From Desulfosoma caldarium (GTDB taxonomy: Bacteria > Desulfobacterota > Syntrophobacteria > Syntrophobacterales > DSM-9756): 64,000 nucleotides of DNA. This document shows, piece after piece, positions 53,147 to 63,722 of this stretch. Where the stretch lies: the NCBI RefSeq assembly GCF_003751385.1, contig NZ_RJVA01000011.1, positions 192,412 through 256,411 of the forward strand, given 5' to 3'. The translations under genes were made by a program, and so were the position numbers. Each line of letters starts with the position of its first letter. Position 1 is the first letter of the stretch. The notes under the pieces were generated by a model. It did not search any database, was not told the origin of the DNA, and saw only the letters and a program-made list of their open reading frames with translations.

Positions 53147-54054
53147 GCCGAAACCTCGCGCGTCTCAGGGGCCGCCCCCCACTCTTTGGGCGAAGCGCCG
53201 GAAGACGCCCGCTCCAATTCTCGAACCACCGCCTTGTAGAGCCCCTGCATCATGGTTTTCCATTCAGGAAAGACATCCACAAGAAGATGCCCTTGAGCGT
53301 ACTGTTCCGCCACTTTTCGATCAAAAGGGATTTCCAAAAGGATGGGTAAGTTTTCGCCATGAGCGAAGGTGTGAATGCGGTCGTCTCCGACGTCGCACCG
53401 ATTGACGACAAGCCCGCAGGGGATGCCCATCTTCTTCACCGCAGCAACGGCCAAGGCGAGATCGTTCAGACCGAACGGCGTCGGTTCGGTCACTAAGACG
53501 ACATAATCGACGCCCCACAGACTGGCCACCACTGGACAAGATGTGCCCGGCGGCGCGTCCACGAGCACCACCGCACAATTCGGGATATCGGCTGCCGCCT
53601 GGCGCACGGCGCCAATGAGAGGAGGAGCCATGGCTTCCCCAATGCGCAGCGTGCCGTTCACGACCCGAATGGGGCCGCGACGCCCCGTACGCCGCTCTCC
53701 GATCTGCCGAGACCCCCACGAGATTGCCTCCGCGGGGCACACCAACGCGCAGCCGCCGCAGCTGTGACACAACTCGTGAAAGGTCAGGACCGTTTCCGGA
53801 AGCACCGCGATGGCCTTGAACTGGCACAGATCCTGACACGCTCCGCACAGCGTGCATTTTTGCGCATCCACGACCGGAACGTCTAATGTGATCGGGGTCA
53901 CGACGTCCCAGTGCGGCTTGAGAAACAGATGGGCGTTGGGTTCTTCCACATCACAGTCGGCCAAAACCACGGAGCATTCCAGTGCCGCCGCCAGGTTGCA
54001 GGCCACGGTGGTTTTTCCCGTCCCGCCCTTGCCGCTGGCAATGCCGAGAATCAT
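53143..54054 (-). CDS. MinD-superfamily ATPase with inserted ferredoxin domain (2)
   Basis: 303 residues from ATG 54054: MILGIASGKGGTGKTTVACN, DCDVEEPNAHLF, 4Fe-4S motifs CTLCGACQDLCQ and CHSCGGCALVCP, and VDAPPGTSCPV. Paralogue of the next gene downstream. It overlaps both neighbours by four bases. Expected to use ATP to support assembly of the ORP complex or to give spatial control; the actual client is not proven. Confidence 0.92.
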   Translation of the reverse strand: MILGIASGKGGTGKTTVACNLAAALECSVVLADCDVEEPNAHLFLKPHWDVVTPITLDVPVVDAQKCTLCGACQDLCQFKAIAVLPETVLTFHELCHSCGGCALVCPAEAISWGSRQIGERRTGRRGPIRVVNGTLRIGEAMAPPLIGAVRQAAADIPNCAVVLVDAPPGTSCPVVASLWGVDYVVLVTEPTPFGLNDLALAVAAVKKMGIPCGLVVNRCDVGDDRIHTFAHGENLPILLEIPFDRKVAEQYAQGHLLVDVFPEWKTMMQGLYKAVVRELERASSGASPKEWGAAPETREVSA

Positions 54055-54704
54055 ATCGCATCCCCCCGCACCATGGCTTTGCCGCACTTGGGACAAGTCA
54101 TCTCCACACACGGAACACCTGGTCGATGGGGCACCTTTTCGCCGCAGGCGGGGCAGGCGCACATCGCGGAAACTCCCTGAGCGCCGCGCCCCATGCCGGC
54201 TCCCTGTCCCCCTCCGGCTCGGCAGCGTCCTCGACCACCCTGGCCTTGACCTCGGCCTTGCCCTCGGCCTCCACCCCCACCCGAACTTCCAAAGCCTTTG
54301 CCTTTTCCCGGCGCCATGATCTTTTCTCCTTCCTTGCCCAAAAAGGACCGACACGATCGATACCGCCTCGGTCCGCCACATCCCGGCAGCCAAAAGTCAG
54401 GCTGGTCCAGCCGCCCGCTGCGGTAGGCCCGAAGCACCTCGTCCACATTTCCCGCCACTCCGTGCAACACGTGCAGGCCCAGGCCCTCCGCGTAAAGAAG
54501 CAATTCGCGGCTGATGGCCCCGCAGATCAACACAATGGCGTTTTCTGCTTTGATCCGCTCCAGCCGTTCATAGGGGCTCCAATCGCCCACATCCAAAACG
54601 GTGCCTGCGAAATCCCCCTCGCCGAAATCGCCGATAAGAAAAATCTGCGTGCACCAGTCCAGTACCGGTGCCACACGGCCCTTGAAAACGGCCACAGCCA
54701 CCAT
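54051..54704 (-). CDS. NifX-like domain protein with Gly/Arg-rich linker and zinc ribbon
   Basis: 217 residues. Residues 1-115 resemble the NifX/MTH1175 group (AVFKGRVAPVLDWCTQIFLI, ALGLHVLHGVAGNVDEVL). Residues 130-180 are a low-complexity Gly/Arg/Gln segment (GSSGGGGGRGQGRGQGQGGR). The tail has CACPACGEK and CPKCGKAM, two CxxC pairs, as in zinc ribbons. First gene of the MinD operon. ATG 54704 with AAGGAG seven bases upstream; the longer frame to 54896 is rejected. Confidence 0.82.
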   Translation of the reverse strand: MVAVAVFKGRVAPVLDWCTQIFLIGDFGEGDFAGTVLDVGDWSPYERLERIKAENAIVLICGAISRELLLYAEGLGLHVLHGVAGNVDEVLRAYRSGRLDQPDFWLPGCGGPRRYRSCRSFLGKEGEKIMAPGKGKGFGSSGGGGGRGQGRGQGQGGRGRCRAGGGQGAGMGRGAQGVSAMCACPACGEKVPHRPGVPCVEMTCPKCGKAMVRGDAI

Positions 54705-54739
54705 GGGTTCACTCCTTGTGCGAGTCAAAGGCTCGAAGG

Positions 54740-54755
54740 GGCAAGTTTCATGCCG
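54740..54755 (-). promoter_or_regulatory. Sigma54 (-24/-12) promoter of the MinD operon
   Basis: Reads CGGCATGAAACTTGCC on the minus strand, with GG and GC exactly ten bases apart and TTGC at -12. It lies 36 bases before the start codon at 54704, which allows a short leader. A sigma54 activator gene lies 2.3 kb away, in line with this site. Confidence 0.7.
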
Positions 54756-54941
54756 AATGCGGCGGTTCGACCCATGGCGTTTCGAATCGCCGGAGCGAAG
54801 CTTTAAGATACGGGGGAAGGAAAAGCCTGGGTGATAGAATCGACGGAGACATCTTTTCAGGCCAAAAACCAGAAGGGGTGCATATTGTTCCCTCATGGGG
54901 ATGATCCAGGAACGATATGCACCTTCACAGCATGGGGTGGG

Positions 54942-55130
54942 TTATTTTTGGGATTTGCTGCTTTCCTGAAAGACCTGAGGATTCACGTTCCCTGAATCGG
55001 GCCCGCCGCATTCCGGAATGTAGCAGGTGACATCCAGGAATTCGCATTTTTCCTTGCACGACGGGCAGGTTTCCGGGGGCGTGAGCGCCTGCAGAGTATG
55101 ACCGCAATTGTTGCATTTCCAGATGGTCAT
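54942..55130 (-). CDS. Rubredoxin-like zinc/iron ribbon protein
   Basis: 62 residues. CNNCGHT and CPSCKEK form a Cys4 knuckle as in rubrerythrin-type rubredoxin domains, followed by CYIPECGG with two more cysteines. ATG 55130 follows AAAAAGGAGG. Such small proteins in sulfate reducers usually bind Fe or Zn; no substrate can be named. Confidence 0.83.
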   Translation of the reverse strand: MTIWKCNNCGHTLQALTPPETCPSCKEKCEFLDVTCYIPECGGPDSGNVNPQVFQESSKSQK

Positions 55131-55421
55131 GGTGTGTCCTCCTTTTTGCAGCGGCATTGACGATCTGGGATGACATCAAGAACCCACCCTTTCAAAGGGC
55201 ACGGTTCTACTTTTCTCTTTTCGCATAATCATGCTCGAAAAGAAAGACACGGGGACCGAAGTCGCCAGGGTTGCCCAAGGTTTTCAACGGCACCCTTTAC
55301 CCCTCTGGGTTCCATGAAACGCATCGCGCCGTGGTCTTAGGGGTCATGGCGGATGTCTAAGTCTGTGATGGGCGGCGCGATGGAGCTTTGCGGCGTGCAC
55401 CGCTTGGCCGGAAGGCTTTTT

Positions 55422-56813
55422 TTACGGGAACGGCTGTGGAGCGTCGTGGGCGGTGTCGTCGAGGGCCTGATCCTTTTCATGGATGCCCTTAAGAAATTGG
55501 CGAACGTGTTCCGGAAGGGCGCCGCCCTTCTTTTCCAAGCTGGGGAGCAGGTGATCGCGGGTGAGGCTTTCCACGTCCTTGACCCGCAGGTTCAAGACGC
55601 GAAGCCATTCTTCATTATAGGGTTTCCAGAGGTTTTCTCGAGATGCCCCCTGAATGAGTTCGGCGCATTGATGCGAAACGTCAAGAATGGCCACCAAAAG
55701 GCGGGCGTTGGCGGGAATCTGATCGGGCGGCGAAAAAATCGGGTAGTCTTGCATTTCCACGGCACGGCAGACGTTTTCCGGAATGTTCCATTCCTGCAGC
55801 AAAAGGGATCCCAGCTTGGCGGAATCCAGCAGGTCGATAAGCACGGAGAGCTTTGGATTTTGCTTTTTCATGAGGAGCAGAACGCTCTTGCCGATGTCGT
55901 GCAGCAGTGCCACCGTGCTCACCATGGACGCTTGCTGGCGGTTGACCAACTGGGCGATTTCGTAGGCCATGTGAGAAATAACCACCGAATGGTTGTGCAA
56001 TGCTCGAAAAGGGGGCGTATTGGGCATGGTGCGACGCAGCCCGTCGGCAATGACCAACTGATAGACTTGGTTGAATCCGAGAAGAATGACGGCGTGCTGA
56101 AAGTCCGAAATTTTCTTTTGCCAATTGTAGTAAGCGGAATTGACGCGCTTGAGAACGGCGCTGACGAGAGACGGGTCGTTCTTGGCTAGGGCGGCCACGT
56201 CTTTGGCCGATACCTTGGCGTCGAGAAGCATATGGGCCAGGCGGCTGGCATACATGGGCAGCTGGGGCACCTTTTTGAGCATGCCCACGATCATCTCCGA
56301 CTGCGTGTAATCTTGAGTGCGTTCCACGATGCTTCGGCGCGCAAACCGGGTCATGAAATCACAATGGGCCGATAAGCTTTCCTGGCGGGCCATGTGCTCT
56401 TGAAGCCGCCTTTGAAAGGTGTCGATGAGTTTCTTGGTCAGAAAGGCGCTGAGGGAAGGCTCCAGGCTGTCCAGGAGTGTTTCGGGAAAGGACAGCACCA
56501 TGGCGGCCTGTGTGGCGACGGCGGCCGTGAGAGTTCCCGAGGAGGCAAAAAACCGGCTTTCACACAGGACATCTCCGGGCTGGCACACCGCCACCTGGCG
56601 GGTCGTGCTGCCCGAGCGCTTGAGCAACCTCAGGCTTCCCTTGAGGAGCAGATGGATCGTTCGGTCCCCTTCCCCTTCGCGAAATAACACATCACCGGAG
56701 GCAAGGTTTCTCAGGGAACCCACATTGTAGAGCCCGATGAGAATTTTCTCATGGATTCCCGGCAAAGCCTTGAACCACTCGTGATCGTTCGTCATCTTCG
56801 GCGCTCCGTGCAT
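55422..56813 (-). CDS. cNMP-binding and HDOD domain protein
   Basis: 463 residues. Residues 10-130 look like a cyclic-nucleotide-binding jelly roll (SGDVLFREGEGDRTIHLLLK, PGDVLCESRFF). From about 185 is an HDOD region (LPMYASRLAHMLLDAKVSAK, AVLKRVNSAYYNWQKKI, VILLGFNQVYQLVIADGL) followed by an HD-like ALLHDIGKSVLL. A signalling role coupling a ligand to HDOD output is likely. ATG 56813 follows GGGGAGAA. It diverges from leuB. Confidence 0.85.
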   Translation of the reverse strand: MHGAPKMTNDHEWFKALPGIHEKILIGLYNVGSLRNLASGDVLFREGEGDRTIHLLLKGSLRLLKRSGSTTRQVAVCQPGDVLCESRFFASSGTLTAAVATQAAMVLSFPETLLDSLEPSLSAFLTKKLIDTFQRRLQEHMARQESLSAHCDFMTRFARRSIVERTQDYTQSEMIVGMLKKVPQLPMYASRLAHMLLDAKVSAKDVAALAKNDPSLVSAVLKRVNSAYYNWQKKISDFQHAVILLGFNQVYQLVIADGLRRTMPNTPPFRALHNHSVVISHMAYEIAQLVNRQQASMVSTVALLHDIGKSVLLLMKKQNPKLSVLIDLLDSAKLGSLLLQEWNIPENVCRAVEMQDYPIFSPPDQIPANARLLVAILDVSHQCAELIQGASRENLWKPYNEEWLRVLNLRVKDVESLTRDHLLPSLEKKGGALPEHVRQFLKGIHEKDQALDDTAHDAPQPFP

Positions 56814-56888
56814 AGAATTCTCCCCGATTCCGGTTGTTCGACCATCTCTCCCTCTATGACTTTCGGCCAATGTGGCTCAGAAGGTTAA

Positions 56889-58070
<1,182 letters not shown>

Positions 58071-58073
58071 AGG

Positions 58074-59030
58074 TCAAGCGTGGTTACGGAGTTTGAGTTC
58101 CAAGGGATGAGGGTTGAGGTAGAATTGGCGCTTTAGGTAGGGCTGATCGTATTTTCGAACGTAGTGGTTGATGAGGGTGATAGGGACGATGAGCGGATAA
58201 AGGCCTCGGTGGTAGGCTTCGATGATTTCTCGTAGCTCTTCCTTTTCCGAGGGCGACAACTCCTTCTTGAAGTATCCCATCAGGTGATAGAGCACGTTGG
58301 TGTTTTTTTTGACGGTGGCTTTGAGTTTCAGGGCTTCGCTCATCAGGTGTTCATAGCGCTCGTACAGCGTCTCTAGGGGCAGGGACTTGCCTTCCGCTAC
58401 CAGTTTTCCCAATTCTCGATGATGCTTGGGGCTGTGGGCCAAATAAAGCAGCTTGTGGTCGGTATGGAACTCCACAAGGCGCCCCAAGTCCTTGCCGCCG
58501 CGAACGTGGTCGTCCCAGCGCTTGCGATGAAAGAGTCTTTCGACGAAATTTTCCCGAAGAACTTCATCGTTCAGGCGCCCATCTTCCTCTACCGGAAGAT
58601 GCGGAAAGGTTTTCATAAAAAGACGCGCAAAAATGCCGACGCCCTTTTTATGCGGCATGCCCTTGGTGTCAAAAATCTTAACCCGTTCCATGCCGCTGCT
58701 GGGGGAATTGCTCTTGAAAATAAAACCGCAAAGATTTTCCTTCTTGAGTTCTTCCAGCCGTTGGGCGGCCCAGCGCAGCATCTGATCGGTGACGTCGCGG
58801 CGGGTGCGGGTGGTGATAAGGCGAGGATTTTCTGGGTCTCCTTCCAGATGCATGGCCTCGCGAGGAATCCCCATGCCGCATTCTACTTCGGGACACACGG
58901 GCACAAACTGAACGTAGGCCCCCAGGATATCCGTCACATAGCGGTTGCGTTGATGGCTGCCGTCGTATCGCACGGCATGGCCCAAAAGGCACGCGCTGAC
59001 GCCAAGCCGAATCTTGTCCATGGTCTTCAT
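58074..59030 (-). CDS. DUF523 and DUF1722 (YbgA) fusion protein
   Basis: 318 residues. First half is DUF523 (LGVSACLLGHAVRYDGSHQR, VPVCPEVECGMGIPREAMHL, FIFKSNSPSSGMERV). Second half is YbgA/DUF1722 (LGRLVEFHTDHKLLYLAHSP, LMGYFKKELSPSEK, VPITLINHYVRKY). The function is unknown; the thiouracil-desulfurase-like DUF523 may act on sulfur in nucleobases (weak inference). The ATG at 59030 overlaps the lptD stop (TGATG), so translation is coupled. Confidence 0.9.
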   Translation of the reverse strand: MKTMDKIRLGVSACLLGHAVRYDGSHQRNRYVTDILGAYVQFVPVCPEVECGMGIPREAMHLEGDPENPRLITTRTRRDVTDQMLRWAAQRLEELKKENLCGFIFKSNSPSSGMERVKIFDTKGMPHKKGVGIFARLFMKTFPHLPVEEDGRLNDEVLRENFVERLFHRKRWDDHVRGGKDLGRLVEFHTDHKLLYLAHSPKHHRELGKLVAEGKSLPLETLYERYEHLMSEALKLKATVKKNTNVLYHLMGYFKKELSPSEKEELREIIEAYHRGLYPLIVPITLINHYVRKYDQPYLKRQFYLNPHPLELKLRNHA

Positions 59031-61285
59031 CAAGGGTTGGAAGTCATTGAGACGAGGCCGTCCTGAGCCAAGACGCCGCCGATTTGTCCCAAGCCGACCA
59101 GAACCAAAGCCAGCGAAACCTCTTTTTCTTCCGCTTCTTCGCGGTAACTCAGGCGAAGTCCCCAACACCCGTGACGGTAATGAACTCCGTAGGATTGCTT
59201 GAAGGTTTCATGTTTGTCGAAAGAATAGTCATAAAGGGCATAGAGACTCAAAGTCGGACGCACCTGCACGTGGATGTCCCCGATGATTTCATCCACCGCC
59301 ATGTCCTGCCGATAACGGTAGGTCACGTGAGCCCGGTCGCCTCGATGGGAATTGAGCCAAAGCGATAAATCATGAATATTGGTGCGCCCTTGGTAGGGGG
59401 AGTAGGTGACATCGTAGGATAGGTTTAGGTACCGCTCAGGTGTCAGGTCCAGGGACATCAAAATATCGGAGAAGCGTTTCCCCGGTTGCGTTTCGATGGG
59501 TGGTTTTGGAATGGGCTCATCCAACAAATACGCCTGGTGCACACCCAACCTGGCCCACTCTTTGTATACCGCTTGCGGATCTTGGCCCGGCGGAGTGTGC
59601 GTTTTCTTTGTCGTCAAGAAGCTCGAAAAACCGTAAAGGACGGTGTCTTGGCGTCCGATTCGGTCTAGGTCGTCAAACAGCGGCAGATCCTCCTGATCGA
59701 TGTCCGGAATAAAGACGTATTGGAAGTCTGGGCGAATCACATGCTGCACCGCAAGGGTGTTGGAAGGGCGATACACGCGTTCCAGGCGAGTGGACGCGCT
59801 CAGCCGAGCTTCCGGCACCCAGCGCGACTGGAACGTCGTATTGTTCTTCTCAGACATATCCACCTGGTACAGCGTGGATCGCAGCCCTAGGGAGGGTTCC
59901 ACGGCAAGGTAGGGAAACCAATGGATCGGGTAGGCCAAGGCCGGGAAGACGTCCGTGCGAAGGCCCGTGTCCCCCTGCGGGCGCCAATAATGGACGGCGG
60001 AAGCATCCAGGGTGTAATAGGTCGATCCCAGACCCAGAGACGAAGGCGTGACGGAAGCTCGAAGATAGGGGACTTGCTGGACCGTCGTTTCATCGAGCTT
60101 TCGATCGAGCTGATTCCAATAACGAATATCCATGCTGGCCACGCCCGATTCCCATCGCCTCAACACATACAGGCTGGATTCCCGCGCCGTGATCGTCTGG
60201 TCGTTGAGAATTTCCCGCTGGCTCACTTGGCGAAACGCCCGGTTGGTCGCCGATTGAGACACGGACCCCGACTGAAATTCCTTCAGAAAATTTCGGTCAC
60301 TCACCAGGTCCAGGTCCAGAAACATTTTCATCTGGTGCGGCAGATCCACCGTGTGGCGAGCTCGAAGCCAGTACCGATCCTTTTCCTGAAAAGGATATCC
60401 CCTAGCTCTCAAGTCGTCGGGGTCCGCCTGATCCTCGAGGAAATTCAGAAACCAGACCCCTTCCCCCAAGGCCGCGTGGTGAACCCGGTATTCGGCGCCC
60501 AGCATCAGACCCCGCTTTTCCATGGCGTTGGCGTAAAAGGTCCAATCCATGTCTTGACGCCATGCCCAGTAGAACGGCACTTCCAGGTACAGGCCGTGAA
60601 GGTTGCTGGAGCCCAGGGTAGGCATGAGCAGGCCCGATTGGCGTTCCTTGTTGACGGGAAAAAGGGCAAAGGGGAGGTAAAAAACGGGCAGTTTTCCGAA
60701 CCGAAACGATCCGTGCTTGGCCCAGCCCAAGCCGTCCACCGTCACGTCCAGATCGGCAAAGGCAATGGACCAATCCGGAGAAGCCGGGTCACAGGTGGTG
60801 AGGGTTCCTCGGGAGACGTGGTAGCGATCGGGCCCGCGCTTGGTAATGTTTTTCCCCGAAATGTAGAAGCCGTTTTCTGAAAAATAAACGGTTCCGCCGT
60901 CCACCCAGCCCGTTTCGGTGTCCAGATGCCAGATGACTTTGTCTCCCGTGAGCCAATCCGATCCGTACTGAATACGCACCGATCCCGCCAGTTGCACTTC
61001 CTGTTTTTCCAAGTCCACCCGAGCCCAGTCGGCGCGAATGGATTTGTTTTCCGACGTGATATGGACTTTCCCCTCGGCCTGGTAAAGGCGCTGAAGGGCG
61101 TCGTAGCGAAGGGTCTGCGCCTCGATGGTCCAGGGAGCCCCCGTCTGAGCAAAGAAGTTTCGAGTCTGTGAAGACTTCTTGGAAGCGGTCTGCGCCTCAA
61201 GCCGGCCAGGAGACACCCAGGCCATCACCAGGGCAGTGGTCACAAGGGTCAACCGAATGAGAAGGCGGCTTGTGCCCATGGTCAC
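59030..61285 (-). CDS. lptD: LPS-assembly protein LptD
   Basis: 751 residues with an N-terminal signal peptide, an OstA/LptA-like domain (AQTLRYDALQRLYQAEGKVH and KVIWHLDTETGWVDGG) and a long beta-rich barrel. It inserts LPS into the outer leaflet, so the organism has an LPS-type outer membrane. Cysteines expected for disulfides in E. coli LptD are few here. The GTG start overlaps the folC stop (GTGA). Confidence 0.9.
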   Translation of the reverse strand: MTMGTSRLLIRLTLVTTALVMAWVSPGRLEAQTASKKSSQTRNFFAQTGAPWTIEAQTLRYDALQRLYQAEGKVHITSENKSIRADWARVDLEKQEVQLAGSVRIQYGSDWLTGDKVIWHLDTETGWVDGGTVYFSENGFYISGKNITKRGPDRYHVSRGTLTTCDPASPDWSIAFADLDVTVDGLGWAKHGSFRFGKLPVFYLPFALFPVNKERQSGLLMPTLGSSNLHGLYLEVPFYWAWRQDMDWTFYANAMEKRGLMLGAEYRVHHAALGEGVWFLNFLEDQADPDDLRARGYPFQEKDRYWLRARHTVDLPHQMKMFLDLDLVSDRNFLKEFQSGSVSQSATNRAFRQVSQREILNDQTITARESSLYVLRRWESGVASMDIRYWNQLDRKLDETTVQQVPYLRASVTPSSLGLGSTYYTLDASAVHYWRPQGDTGLRTDVFPALAYPIHWFPYLAVEPSLGLRSTLYQVDMSEKNNTTFQSRWVPEARLSASTRLERVYRPSNTLAVQHVIRPDFQYVFIPDIDQEDLPLFDDLDRIGRQDTVLYGFSSFLTTKKTHTPPGQDPQAVYKEWARLGVHQAYLLDEPIPKPPIETQPGKRFSDILMSLDLTPERYLNLSYDVTYSPYQGRTNIHDLSLWLNSHRGDRAHVTYRYRQDMAVDEIIGDIHVQVRPTLSLYALYDYSFDKHETFKQSYGVHYRHGCWGLRLSYREEAEEKEVSLALVLVGLGQIGGVLAQDGLVSMTSNP

Positions 61286-62595
61286 GCCAACAACCGATCA
61301 TGGGTTTGGGAAGGTTCTCCGTAGATCTCTTTGACCTCCCCGACAAAATAAAGGGAACCCGTGACGCACACCACATCCTCAGGGGCAGCCAAGGCTTTGG
61401 CCTGAGCAATGGCGTCGGCGGGTTTGGGGATCACGAAAATCTTCTTGAGAAAGGGAAAGGCCAGGCGCCGCAGCACATCAGGGTGGGCGGCTCTTCCATA
61501 TCGAGGTTGCGTAAAAACGACGGTTTCCGCAAGAGGAAGAAGCCTTCGAAAAATGCCTCGAATGTCTTTGTCCGCCATAATGCCCATGACCAGATGCAAG
61601 CGACGGTGCGCAAACTGGGTTTTCAGAGCCGTTCGAAGACATTCCGCTCCATGGGGATTGTGAGCGCCGTCCAAAATCACCAAGGGCTGCGTTTCCAAAA
61701 TTTCCAGGCGTCCGGGCCATCGAACCTGCATCAGCCCTTGCGCAATCTTGTCCGAGTCCAGGGTCAAAAGCCCTTGAGCTTCAAGAACTTCCAGGGCCGC
61801 CAAAGCCAAGGCCGCATTGGTGTACTGGTGTTCTCCCAAAAGGCCCAATGGCAGGTTGGACCAGCGCCGTGAAAAACCCTGATAATGAAAATGCTGCGAG
61901 CCGTTTTTCTGGACTCGAAAATGAATGCCGTACCGATAGAGGGGCGCCCCTTTTTTCAAACACGCCGTTTTTAGTGTGCTTTGGGCCGCGGGCTGCTTGA
62001 CGGCAGTCACCACGGGCGTGAAATCCTTAATGATCCCTGCCTTTTCTCGAGCAATGGCCGACAAGGTGGATCCCAAAAACTCCTGGTGATCCATGGCCAC
62101 GTTGGTGATGATGGCAACGTGCGGGCGAACCACGTTGGTGGCGTCCAGGCGCCCTCCCATGCCCGTTTCAATGATGCCCCAGTCCACACCTTCCTGCGCG
62201 AAATAGTGAAAGGCCATGGCCGTCACCGCTTCAAAAAAGGTCGGCCATTCTTCCCCCTCAACCACCTCCATCACGTCCTGAAACACCTGAAAGATGCGTT
62301 CCGCCGGCGATTCTTCATCGTTGATGCGAAACCGCTCCGTGAAACGCACCAGGTGGGGGGACGTGTAGAGACCGACACGTAGGCCGTGCCGTGTGAGAAT
62401 GGAGGAAAGTATCGCGGCCGTGGATCCCTTGCCGTTGGTGCCCGCGATGTGAATTGAGCGAAACCGACGGTGAGGATTTCCCAGGCGTTCCAAAAGGTTT
62501 TCCGTTCGGTTGAGACCAAATTTGATGCCCACCTTTTGAAGGTGGCACAGGAAATCCACCGCGGATGCAAAATCGACCGCCGAGCGTGTCATCAC
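61282..62595 (-). CDS. folC: Dihydrofolate/folylpolyglutamate synthase
   Basis: 437 residues. IAGTNGKGSTAAILSSIL is the P-loop, SPHLVRFTERFRIND the substrate block, GMGGRLDATNVV and DHQEFLGSTLSAIAREKAGI follow, and LDGAHNPHGA is the C-terminal signature. It adds glutamates to folates, which suits a C1-folate-rich anaerobe. First gene of the folC-lptD-DUF523 minus-strand unit. Confidence 0.94.
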   Translation of the reverse strand: MMTRSAVDFASAVDFLCHLQKVGIKFGLNRTENLLERLGNPHRRFRSIHIAGTNGKGSTAAILSSILTRHGLRVGLYTSPHLVRFTERFRINDEESPAERIFQVFQDVMEVVEGEEWPTFFEAVTAMAFHYFAQEGVDWGIIETGMGGRLDATNVVRPHVAIITNVAMDHQEFLGSTLSAIAREKAGIIKDFTPVVTAVKQPAAQSTLKTACLKKGAPLYRYGIHFRVQKNGSQHFHYQGFSRRWSNLPLGLLGEHQYTNAALALAALEVLEAQGLLTLDSDKIAQGLMQVRWPGRLEILETQPLVILDGAHNPHGAECLRTALKTQFAHRRLHLVMGIMADKDIRGIFRRLLPLAETVVFTQPRYGRAAHPDVLRRLAFPFLKKIFVIPKPADAIAQAKALAAPEDVVCVTGSLYFVGEVKEIYGEPSQTHDRLLA

Positions 62596-63113
62596 CGTGT
62601 GCTCTGGATTGTGCCCTTCGTGTGCCTATGCACCAAATTCACCCCGCCCTCCTAAGCCGGGGCGAGCTTTCTTTGCGCGGCGCCGTGACGCGCCCGCCTT
62701 TCTCGCAGCAGGTCCAAGCAGGACCTCAAGGTGTTATGCCTGAGGAGCGCCGCCGGACTTCATAAAGCTTAACGGCTTTCGCCGCTTCGAAAGTTCACCT
62801 TCTCGAACCGCATCCATACCTAGCACAGTTTGCAGGGCGATAAAAGACATGAAAGAGGAGACGGTCCGGTGCCCAGCCTAAGGGCCGAAGCCCACGCTCT
62901 TGTTCGCGAGACCCGGCGATTTTTCGCACGCCGGGTCAACTCACCGGAGTCAATCCCACGGCGTCGGACTAGGCATCACCCTTGATCGCGTTCGAAAAGG
63001 TCGAATGAGGGAGCAACGCACGCCGCACAATTCTGTCATCCTTTGCTCCATTGCAGAAGATGAAGCCATGAATTCCTTCTGGGACAGGCTTCACTCCGCG
63101 CAGGTCTCGGCCC
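62596..63113. other. Intergenic region with one strong hairpin
   Basis: No gene supported. A hairpin with arms ACCCGGCG/CGCCGGGT is at about 62911-62937 with no U-run on either side. Divergence with the XRE gene downstream is not involved; both neighbours read leftward. Confidence 0.5.
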
Positions 63114-63722
63114 TCATGTGGGCCGTGGCGAATAGAGCACCGCCACGGCTTTGGCGGGCTTGTCTCCCGCGCATCGAAAACTGTGGCTGATGTCCGAATC
63201 CAGGTAAATGCTGTCTCCCGGATGCAGAATCTCCACCCGATCGATCGTGCGAAACTCCACTTCTCCTTCCAGAATGTAGAGAAATTCCTCCCCTTCATGG
63301 CTTTGAAAGACCATCTGATCCGCTGCGTGCAAAGGAAATTCCACCAAAAAAGGCTCCATGTGCTTGGACCTTTTGCGAAATTCCAAAGATTCGTAGATGT
63401 AGTGGCTTTCCCCTTTGCTCTGATGAGGCCGCCTCTCCAGCCGAGACCGATCTTCGGGCCGTGTGATGGAAATCTTTTGGTCGGTTTCCTGTTCTTGAAA
63501 GAAATGGGCGAGGGTCACGTTGAGGGCGCGGGCCAGTTTCATGAGTGTGGCAATGGGCGGGACCACGTGATCGTTTTCTATCTGCGAGAGAAAAGGCTTG
63601 GATAAGCCCGTCTTTTGCGCAAGGTCCTGAAGGGTGTACTTGTGTTGCTGGCGAAGTCCTCGCACTTTGTGCCCGATTTTCAACGCCTTCACAGCCAGGT
63701 GGATGTCGTCTTGTCTTGCCAT
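63114..63722 (-). CDS. XRE-family regulator with cupin domain
   Basis: 202 residues. Helix-turn-helix (GLRQQHKYTLQDLAQKTGLS, KPFLSQIENDHVVPPIATLM) followed by a C-terminal cupin (MVFQSHEGEEFLYILEGEVE, LHPGDSIYLDSDISHSF). The class controls amine, sulfur or other small-molecule metabolism; the target here is unknown. ATG 63722 has AAAGGAGG upstream; longer in-frame reading to 63812 is discarded. Confidence 0.92.
   Translation of the reverse strand: MARQDDIHLAVKALKIGHKVRGLRQQHKYTLQDLAQKTGLSKPFLSQIENDHVVPPIATLMKLARALNVTLAHFFQEQETDQKISITRPEDRSRLERRPHQSKGESHYIYESLEFRKRSKHMEPFLVEFPLHAADQMVFQSHEGEEFLYILEGEVEFRTIDRVEILHPGDSIYLDSDISHSFRCAGDKPAKAVAVLYSPRPT

Noticed and set aside
62909-62938. Hairpin considered as terminator or riboswitch
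   Set aside because: No U-run on either strand and no recognised conserved riboswitch core; neighbouring genes read the other way.
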